A stretch of 47,049 bases of DNA, from NCBI GenBank assembly GCA_036001065.1, contig DASYUQ010000203.1:1-47049 (forward strand), read 5' to 3'. The notes under the pieces are model-generated. The model searched no databases, was not told the origin of the DNA, and saw nothing but the letters and a program-made list of their open reading frames with translations. A program made the translations under genes and the position numbers. Positions 32,446-38,423 of the stretch are shown here, piece by piece (the first letter of the stretch is position 1; the number at the start of each line of letters is the position of its first letter). The DNA comes from Candidatus Methylomirabilota bacterium (GTDB lineage: Bacteria; Methylomirabilota; Methylomirabilia; Rokubacteriales; CSP1-6).

Positions 32446-33615
32446 CTACGTCCCCAGGCGTTCGAAGAGGGGACGCATCCGCTCAAGCGCGCCGCGCAGG
32501 TTGGCCTCCGAGTTGGCGTACGAGAACCGGAGATACCCCTCCCCGTACTCGCCGAAGGCCGTGCCCGCCAGCGCGGCGACCCCGGCCTCGTTCAGCAGCC
32601 GCTCGGCGACCTCGCTCGACGAGCGCCGGGTCCCCTTGATGTTCGGAAACACGTAGAAGGCGCCGCGAGGCCGCGCGCACCTGACGCCGGGCAGCTGGTT
32701 GAGACCGTCCACGATCAGGTCCCGGCGCCGCTTGAACTCGGCGACCATGCGGGCCACGGGCGTCTGGTCCCCCTGGAGCGCCGCGATGCCGGCGAGCTGC
32801 ACGAACGAGGCCGTGCACGACGCCGAGTTGACCATGAGGCGCGTGATCTGCTCGGCCAGCGGCACCGGCATCACGCCGTAGCCCAGGCGCCAGCCCGTCA
32901 TCGCGTAGGACTTGGAGAAGCCGTCCAGCAGGACGGTCAGCTCCCGCAGGCCCGGCAGCCCCATGATCGACACGAACTCGCCTTCGTAGAGGAACTGGCG
33001 GTAGATCTCATCGGCCAAAATGGGGATGCCGCGACGACGCGCAACGTCCGCAACGAGCTCGAGCTGACCGCGGTCGAGCACGCCGCCGGTGGGATTCTCG
33101 GGCGAGTTGATGATGATCAGCCGCGTCTTCGATGAGACCTTGCGTTCGAAGAGGTCGAGATCGAAGCCGAAGCCGGTCTCCTCGCGCAGCGGGATGGGGA
33201 CCGGCACGCCGCCGACGAAGTTGATGACCGATTCGTAGATGGGAAATCCCGGGTTGGGGTAGATCACCTCGTCGCCGCGGCCGACCAGCGCCAGGATGGT
33301 GAAGAACATGATCGGCTTGGCGCCCGGCGTCACCACCACCTCCTCGGGCGACACCGGCACCCCGCGCGTCTCGGTCACGTGCTTGGCGATCGCCTCGCGC
33401 AGCTCCGGCAGCCCGGCCGACGGTCCGTAGTGCGTCGCCCCCCCGTCGAGCGCCTGCTTGGCGGCCTCCTTGATGTGGGCGGGAGTGTCGAAGTCCGGCT
33501 CGCCGATCTCCAGATGGATGATGGTCCGCCCCTGGCGCTCCAGCGCCTTCGCGCGGGCGAGCACTTCGAACGCCGATTCGGTGCCGAGCCGGGCCATGCG
33601 CTGGGCGAAGTCCAT
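32446..33615 (-). CDS. Class I/II pyridoxal-phosphate aminotransferase
   Basis: A 389-residue fold-type I aminotransferase of the aspartate aminotransferase group. It has IIHLEIGEPDFDTP near the N terminus, HYGPSAGLPELR, NSPENPTGG, and the PLP Lys in LDGFSKSYAMTGWRLGY near residue 234. The last part has PRGAFYVFPN and the substrate-carboxylate Arg in GYLRFSYANSE. It probably transaminates aspartate, alanine or an aromatic amino acid; sequence alone does not decide. GGAGGAGATCCC precedes ATG 33615. It is divergent from the SUMF1-like gene. Confidence 0.92.
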   Translation of the reverse strand: MDFAQRMARLGTESAFEVLARAKALERQGRTIIHLEIGEPDFDTPAHIKEAAKQALDGGATHYGPSAGLPELREAIAKHVTETRGVPVSPEEVVVTPGAKPIMFFTILALVGRGDEVIYPNPGFPIYESVINFVGGVPVPIPLREETGFGFDLDLFERKVSSKTRLIIINSPENPTGGVLDRGQLELVADVARRRGIPILADEIYRQFLYEGEFVSIMGLPGLRELTVLLDGFSKSYAMTGWRLGYGVMPVPLAEQITRLMVNSASCTASFVQLAGIAALQGDQTPVARMVAEFKRRRDLIVDGLNQLPGVRCARPRGAFYVFPNIKGTRRSSSEVAERLLNEAGVAALAGTAFGEYGEGYLRFSYANSEANLRGALERMRPLFERLGT

Positions 33616-33660
33616 GGGATCTCCTCCGGGTGAGGCGCTTTCCGCGCGACATTATATATG

Positions 33661-33666
33661 TAGACT
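33661..33666 (+). promoter_or_regulatory. -10 box of the SUMF1-like gene
   Basis: TAGACT ends 8 nt before ATG 33675 and follows an AT-rich ATTATATATG stretch in an otherwise GC-rich gap. No ribosome-binding site is present, so a leaderless transcript is likely. Confidence 0.5.
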
Positions 33667-33674
33667 CGACCCCG

Positions 33675-34316
33675 ATGGACTTCGTCCCCCTCGCCGCCGG
33701 CGCCTTCGCGATGGGCTCGGACGACGGGCACCCGAGTGAGCGGCCCGTGCACGTCGTCTGGCTCGACGCGTTCCTCATCGCGCTCACGCCGCTCACGAAC
33801 GCCGACTACGCCGAGTTTCTGGAATCCACCGGAGCGCCGCCGCCGGCGTTCTGGGGCCAGCCGGGCTTCTCGCACCCGCGCCAGCCGGTGGTCGGGCTCT
33901 CGTGGCCCGAGGCCGTCGCCGTCACGGCGTGGGCGGGCGCGCGCCTGCCCACGGAGGCGGAATGGGAGAAGGCGGCGCGCGGTGGCCTCGACGGCGCCCG
34001 CTATCCCTGGGGCGACGACAAGCCCGCCGTCCGCTTCGGGCGCCTGCCGGAGGTCGGAGCGACGCCCGTCAACCCGCTGGGACTCACCGACCTGTCCGGC
34101 GTCTGCCACGAGTGGTGCGCCGACTGGTTCGACGACGCGTACTACGCGCTTTCGCCCCAGCGCAACCCAGGGGGGCCGGCCACGGGCACGCGGCGGGCCA
34201 GCCGGGGCGGCGCCTGGCGCCACGCGGACCCCTGGAGCCCGGTCGGGCACCGCTCCTCCCTGCCGCCGCATCTCCGGTACTCCGACTACGGCGTCCGCCT
34301 CGCGCGGGATGCATGA
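33675..34316 (+). CDS. SUMF1/formylglycine-generating-enzyme family protein
   Basis: A 213-residue FGE-sulfatase-fold protein. Landmarks are GAFAMGSDDGHPSERPVH near the N terminus, PVVGLSWPEAVAVTAW, RLPTEAEWEKAARGG, YPWGDD, GVCHEWCADWF and RASRGGAWR with YGVRLAR at the end. Members activate sulfatases, form C-S bonds (EgtB-like) or serve other roles. The WEWTxD-like region reads HEWCADW, and I do not see the full Cys pair of true formylglycine-generating enzymes, so the activity is open. The start is ATG 33675. A longer frame from 33630 only adds promoter DNA. Confidence 0.87.
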   Translation: MDFVPLAAGAFAMGSDDGHPSERPVHVVWLDAFLIALTPLTNADYAEFLESTGAPPPAFWGQPGFSHPRQPVVGLSWPEAVAVTAWAGARLPTEAEWEKAARGGLDGARYPWGDDKPAVRFGRLPEVGATPVNPLGLTDLSGVCHEWCADWFDDAYYALSPQRNPGGPATGTRRASRGGAWRHADPWSPVGHRSSLPPHLRYSDYGVRLARDA

Positions 34317-34322
34317 GTCGGC

Positions 34323-34328
34323 TAGAAT
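34323..34328 (+). promoter_or_regulatory. -10 box of the duplicated membrane protein gene
   Basis: TAGAAT ends 6 nt before ATG 34335. It starts 7 nt after the stop of the SUMF1-like gene, suggesting a separate, leaderless transcript even though the genes are in tandem. Confidence 0.5.
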
Positions 34329-34334
34329 CTCCCC

Positions 34335-35279
34335 ATGGCGCGCGCCAGCGCTCCGATTCTGAGAGAGGGTGTCGTCGGGGGGCTGATCGGCGCGGCGGTC
34401 GTCGCCCTGTGGTTCCTCCTCTTCGACTTCGCGCGCGGCAAACCGCTCCTGACCCCCGCGCTCCTGGGGGCCGCCGTCTTCTACGGCGTCAACAACCCGA
34501 TCGGCCTCGAGATCGCGCTGGCCCCGGTGGTGGGCTACACGATCATCCACCTGCTGGCCTTCGTCGCCTTCGGCATCATCGCGGCCAGCGTCATCGCGGC
34601 CAGCGAGCGCGAGCCCACCCTCGTCATCGCGGTGGTCATCCTCTTCGCGGCCTTCGAGACGTTCTTCCTCGGCGTCGTCAGCGTGCTGGGCCGGGCGGTG
34701 ACGGACGTCCTCGCCTGGTGGGCGATCCTCATCGCCAACTTCCTCGCCGCCGTCGCGATGCTCTGGTACTTCCTGCTCCGCCACCGCGCGCTGCCCCGCC
34801 TCCTGGTCGGGTCGTGGGCGGGCGTGCTGCGCGAGGGGATCACCGCCGGGATGATCGGGGCGGCCGTCGTCGCCGTCTGGTTCCTGGCCATCGACGCCGT
34901 CCAGGGCGAGCCGCTCCGCACTCCGCGCCTGCTCGGCGGCGCCTTCCTCAAGATCTGGTCCGGGCCGCCGGGGATCCTCCTCTACACCATCGTCCACGGC
35001 CTGGCGTTCGCGCTGTTCGGCGTCGTCGCTGCGGTGCTCATCGCCGGCGCCGAGCGCGAGCCGATGTTCGTCTTTGCGCTGATGATCCTCTTCACGGCCT
35101 TCGAGGTCTTCTTCTTCGCCGCGCTGGTAATCGGCGCCACGTGGGTGCTCGACGAGCTCAGCGCCTGGACGGTCTTCGTGGGAAATCTGCTGGCGGCGGC
35201 CTCGATGCTGGCCTACTTCTTCAAGAACCATCGGACGTTGGCGCGCCGGATGGCCGCGGCCTGGGCCGAGGAGGATTGA
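34335..35279 (+). CDS. Membrane protein with internal duplication
   Basis: A 314-residue integral membrane protein with two similar halves of about 150 residues, each with four hydrophobic helices. Half 1 begins REGVVGGLIGAAVVALWFLL and half 2, near residue 163, begins REGITAGMIGAAVVAVWFLA. Later both carry ASEREPTLVIAVVILFAAFE or AEREPMFVFALMILFTAFE. The repeat indicates an ancestral duplication with fusion. I do not recognise a named family and cannot assign a function. Confidence 0.75.
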   Translation: MARASAPILREGVVGGLIGAAVVALWFLLFDFARGKPLLTPALLGAAVFYGVNNPIGLEIALAPVVGYTIIHLLAFVAFGIIAASVIAASEREPTLVIAVVILFAAFETFFLGVVSVLGRAVTDVLAWWAILIANFLAAVAMLWYFLLRHRALPRLLVGSWAGVLREGITAGMIGAAVVAVWFLAIDAVQGEPLRTPRLLGGAFLKIWSGPPGILLYTIVHGLAFALFGVVAAVLIAGAEREPMFVFALMILFTAFEVFFFAALVIGATWVLDELSAWTVFVGNLLAAASMLAYFFKNHRTLARRMAAAWAEED

Positions 35280-35281
35280 AT

Positions 35282-35355
35282 TCGGAGGGGGCGGACGTTA
35301 CGGCCCCCTCCGAGGCCTCCCCCAGGACCGATTGCGCCGGCAAAGCCGGCGGATT
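35282..35355 (+). repeat. Dispersed two-hairpin repeat, copy B
   Basis: The first hairpin (TCGGAGGGGGC with GCCCCCTCCGA, same loop as copy A) is followed by CTCCCCCAGGA and then hairpin GCCGGCAAAGCCGGC. It starts 2 nt after the stop of the membrane protein gene, in a convergent gap. Confidence 0.75.
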
Positions 35356-35362
35356 CACCACA

Positions 35363-35438
35363 TCGGAGGGGGCGAGCCGCCCCCTCCGATGCCTCCCCAC
35401 TTCTCTTCGTTGCGCCGGCAAAGCCGGCGCTCGAACGG
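35363..35438 (+). repeat. Dispersed two-hairpin repeat, copy C
   Basis: It directly follows copy B, in the same orientation. The first hairpin has a shorter loop (TCGGAGGGGGC, GAGC, then the complement). The second is identical to copy B (GCCGGCAAAGCCGGC) and ends CTCGAACGG as in copy A. Confidence 0.7.
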
Positions 35439-35461
35439 CCGTCATTCCGGGACGGTCCCGC

Positions 35462-36211
35462 TCACCAGAGGGCATCGGGCAGAGGCAGGCCGCGGAACGC
35501 GTCGACGGGCATGGGGGCCGGCGGCGTCACCCCCAGCCGGTCGGCCAGCACGTAGAGCTGGCGGAGGTGCTGGGCGGCGTGCCAGGCGGTGCGCTCCAGC
35601 AACTCGTGTCCCGACTGCGGGCCGTAGTAGGTTTTCACGACGCCCGCGTATTCCCCGGCCGCCGCGCCCTGGAACCAGCCCTGCAGCCGCGCCCTGACCA
35701 GCGCCCCGTAGCTGCCGAGCGCGGCGCCGTCGCGAATCCCGGCGGGCGCCGTCTCCTGGAACCACGACTCGGGCAGCGCGCCGAGATCCATGGCGTCGAT
35801 GAACGCCAGGCTCAGCCGGAAGACGTGGTAGCCGAGGTCTCTTAGACTGCGATCGCGCTCGGGAGGCTTGAAGTCCAGGTGCGCGTCGGGGAGCGCGCGC
35901 AGCAGCCTCTCGGTCGATTCCAGGATTTGATCGAGCCGGGCCGCCAGCTCGGCCGGCGGCAGCTTCGCCGCCGCTTCGTACGCCACTCCCAGCAGGCGCG
36001 CGTACTCCGGCGGGTTCCAGCCGTGCACCGCCTGGTCGCCGACGGCGACGGCGGGCACCCGGGGCACCCCCAGCCGCTTCAGCTCGGCCAGCGCCGTCGG
36101 GTCGCCTTCCACGTTCACCGGGTCGAACTCGACCCTCCAAGACGCCAGCAACTCCTTCGTCTTGGCGCACGACGATCAGCCGGGTCGGTAGTACAGTCGC
36201 GGCTTCATCAT
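35462..36211 (-). CDS. Selenocysteine glutaredoxin-DinB fusion protein
   Basis: A 249-residue protein when TGA 36178-36176 (codon 12) is read as selenocysteine. Before it is MMKPRLYYRPG, after it SSCAKTKELLASW, giving GUSSC, a UxxC motif (Sec12, Cys15) where glutaredoxins have CxxC. The glutaredoxin fold continues with VEFDPVNVEGD and GVPRVPAVAVGD, whose cis-Pro is present, to about residue 78. The rest (about 85-245) is a DinB-type four-helix domain with potential metal His residues in LGYHVFRLS and TAWHAAQHLRQLY. DinB domains include thiol transferases, so a low-molecular-weight-thiol redox role is plausible. Start at ATG 36211 or 36208, overlapping the stop of the ABC binding-protein gene. 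Confidence 0.88.
36137..36165 (-). promoter_or_regulatory. Candidate SECIS hairpin of the glutaredoxin-DinB gene
   Basis: CCAAGACG (36165-36158) pairs perfectly over 8 bp with CGTCTTGG (36144-36137) around a 13-nt loop, AAGGAGTTGCTGG, which can form a small inner AG/CT pairing. The loop starts 19 nt after the TGA. This is the strongest of the three hairpins. Confidence 0.65.
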
Positions 36212-37199
36212 TCGATCACCTGATCGGCCCTCAGCAGCAGCGACGGCGGAATCGTGAGGCCGAGGGCCTTGGCGGTCTTGAGGTTGATCACCAGCTCGAA
36301 CGTCGTCGCCTGCTCAATTGGAAGATCCCCGGGGTTGGCACCCTTCAGGACTTTGTCCACGTGAATCGCAGCCCGCCGGTAAAGGTCGCGAAGACTGGGT
36401 CCAGAGGCCATGAGGCCTCCAGCATCTGCATACTCCCGCTCCGGATATATGGCCGGGAGACGGGCTCTCATCGCAAACTCCACGACCTGTTGTCGGTGAG
36501 TATGGACGAGGGTATCGGCTAGCGTGACGAGCGCGTCAGAACGTGCAGTGCGGATCGCTGCCCAGGCCGACTCCCAATCTCCTGGCTGTCGCACCTCCAC
36601 CGGCTGAAGGCTCATACCCAGTGTTCGGGTCGCCGCTTGCAATCTCCCGAGTTCCGGGACCAGCGAGGGATTGAGAGGATTCCAGAGGACGGCGAAGCGA
36701 GAACTCTTGGGCGCGGCTTCCTTGAGTAGCTCAGCCGCTTGACGACCAGTTCTGCAACAATCGTCAGTCCGGTAATGTTCCCGCCCGCCTTGGCGAGGCT
36801 GCTCAGGAGCCCGAATTCGACCGGATTGCCAGTGATTGCCACGATAGGCAGGCTGGCGGTTGCTCGCTTGGCGGCCAGAGCCGCGGGCGTTCCCCGCGTG
36901 AAGAGAACGTCAACCTTGAGCCTGAGGAGCTCTTCGGCGAGATCGGAAAGCTTCTCAGCCCTGCCCTCCGCCCATCGCGCCTCGATGGTCATCGTGTGCC
37001 CGTCTGAGTAACCGAGCTGGCGCAGGCCCCGGCGGAACTCATCGACGAGGTGAGCCTCGGAGGTCGCGCCGCCGCCTGAGAGGTAACCAATCCGCGCCAC
37101 CTTCCCCGCCTTATACTCCTGCGCCTCGGCGGCCAGCGGCGCGGCCAGAAGGCTGAGCGCCAGCCCTGCGACGGTGACGGCCGAGCGTGCGACCTTCAC
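36208..37199 (-). pseudogene. ABC transporter substrate-binding protein (TrpX-like), single-base frameshift
   Basis: Two overlapping frames together encode about 330 residues of an ABC_sub_bind (TrpX/DUF534-like) periplasmic protein. The first (37199 to about 36736) has a signal peptide (VTVAGLALSLLAAPLAAEAQ), then VARIGYLSGG and VDVLFTRGTPAALAAK. The second (from about 36735) continues with AELLKEAAPKSSRFAVLWNP and ends TAKALGLTIPPSLLLRADQVIE, the usual C terminus. One base is missing near 36735 (AAGCGGCTGAG). This could be decay or an assembly error. GTG 37199 is preferred because GGAGG precedes it by 5 nt. Its DNA is visibly less GC-rich than its neighbours, which hints at transfer. No permease or ATPase genes are nearby. 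Confidence 0.8.
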
Positions 37200-37272
37200 G
37201 TTCACCTCCGGCTTGATCTGCGAGGGAGGCCACGAACCTATCGCGCGATCTGCGAGGCGTCAAGCCGAGATG

Positions 37273-37602
37273 CTTCACGCGGGCCCGGAGAAGAGGCCGG
37301 CGACCGGTGCGCGGTAGCTGCGCAGCGGCCGGGGCCCGGGGAGGCCTCGCCGCGACCCGTTCCCGCCGCGGGGGCCGCCCTCGCGCGCTGATGGGAAATC
37401 ACGACGCGACATTCGCCGCCGGCCTCGTGGTCGCGCTGCTTCACGCGGGCGCCATGAGAAGATGCCGCCGACCGGTGCGCGGTAGCCACCGCGACGGCCG
37501 GGGCCGGGGAGGCCCCGCCGCGACCCGTTCCCGCCGCGCGGTTCGCCCTCGCGCGCTGATGGGAAATCACGACGCGACCATCGCCGCCGGCCTCGTGGTC
37601 GC
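37273..37602. repeat. Tandem duplication, two units of about 166 bp
   Basis: Unit 1 starts at 37273 and unit 2 at 37439, both with CTTCACGCGGG. They share long blocks such as GACCGGTGCGCGGTAGC, CGCGACCCGTTCCCGCCGCG and GATGGGAAATCACGACGCGAC. The open frames on both strands are repetitive and look non-coding. It fills the 435-nt gap between the binding-protein gene and the enoyl-CoA hydratase gene. Confidence 0.75.
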
Positions 37603-37631
37603 GCGGGGCCTCCCCGGCCCCGGCCGTCGCG
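37490..37631. repeat. 142-bp element with perfect 29-bp inverted ends
   Basis: Arms 37490-37518 and 37603-37631 are exact inverted copies over 29 nt (inner part GGCCGGGGCCGGGGAGGCC). It covers most of the second tandem unit and ends 3 nt before the stop codon of the enoyl-CoA hydratase gene on the minus strand. It could form a very stable hairpin at that gene's 3' end. Confidence 0.6.
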
Positions 37632-37634
37632 TGA

Positions 37635-38423
37635 CTACCGCCCGCGGAACGTCGGCGTCTTCTTGTTGACGAACGCCGTCACCCCTTCACGGAAGTCGTC
37701 GGTCCGGCCGCAGGCGGCGATCGCCTGCGCCTCCAACTCCATCTGCGTCTCCAGACTCTCCCAGGTGGACTGGTGCAAGAGGCGCTTGGCCCCACCGAAT
37801 GCTTTGGTCGGGCCCTGCGCCAGCCCCAGCGCGAGCGCCTCGACGGTCGCCCTCAGCTCGGCGTCCGGCACCACCCGGGTCACCAGCCCCCACTCGTGAG
37901 CCTCGCGGGCCGAGAGCACGCGGTTGGTGAAGTAGAGCTCCATCGCGCGCCGCAGCCCGGCCAGCCGCGGCAGGAAGTAGGACGACGAGCCGTCGGGCGT
38001 CGCCGCGATCTTCGAGTACGCCATCGTGAAGCGGGCGGACTCGGCCGCGATGACGAGATCACCCGACAGCGCGAAGGAGAACCCTCCGCCGGCGGCGACG
38101 CCGTTGACGGCCATGATCACGGGCTTGTCGCTCCGGCAGAGGCGCGAGACGGCGCCGTGCAGATACGTCGTCAGCTCCTTGACCAGCGCGCCGATCCGCT
38201 CCAGATTGTCGGCGAAGTCCTTCACGTCGCCGCCCGCGCAGAAGGCCCGGCCCGCGCCCGTGATCACGACGCAGCGGACCTCCGGGTCGTCGTCCACCTC
38301 GAGGACGGCATGGAAGATGTCCCGCCCCAGCGCCAGGTTCAGCGCATTGTAGGCGTCGGGACGGTTGAGCGTGAGGGTCGCCACGTGGTCCCGGCGTTCG
38401 AGAATCAGGTGCTCGTAGCCCAT
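37635..38423 (-). CDS. Enoyl-CoA hydratase/isomerase family protein
   Basis: A 262-residue crotonase-fold protein. The first oxyanion-hole segment is GAGRAFCAGGDVKDF near residues 56-70 and the second is NGVAAGGGFSFALSGD near 107-122. In SKIAATPDGSSSYFLPRL the usual catalytic Glu positions are not clearly both present; the Asp of PDG may take one role. Hydratase, isomerase or another crotonase reaction is possible. Length matches the family. ATG 38423 overlaps the stop of the giant kinase gene (ATGA), and GGAGGAA is 6 nt upstream, so it is co-transcribed with it. Confidence 0.9.
   Translation of the reverse strand: MGYEHLILERRDHVATLTLNRPDAYNALNLALGRDIFHAVLEVDDDPEVRCVVITGAGRAFCAGGDVKDFADNLERIGALVKELTTYLHGAVSRLCRSDKPVIMAVNGVAAGGGFSFALSGDLVIAAESARFTMAYSKIAATPDGSSSYFLPRLAGLRRAMELYFTNRVLSAREAHEWGLVTRVVPDAELRATVEALALGLAQGPTKAFGGAKRLLHQSTWESLETQMELEAQAIAACGRTDDFREGVTAFVNKKTPTFRGR

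Noticed and set aside
33675-36211. SUMF1-like gene plus DinB gene as a split EgtB (ergothioneine/selenoneine) system
   Set aside because: The two genes are on opposite strands and the DinB part is fused to glutaredoxin; no EgtD-type methyltransferase is in the window.
37238-37570. A 110-codon minus-strand ORF and a plus-strand one in the same place
   Set aside because: Both only translate the tandem 166-bp repeat. The peptides are repetitive and lack any start signals.
37273-37602. Possible CRISPR array
   Set aside because: There are only two units of 166 bp with diverged interiors; no short regular repeats with unique spacers and no cas genes.
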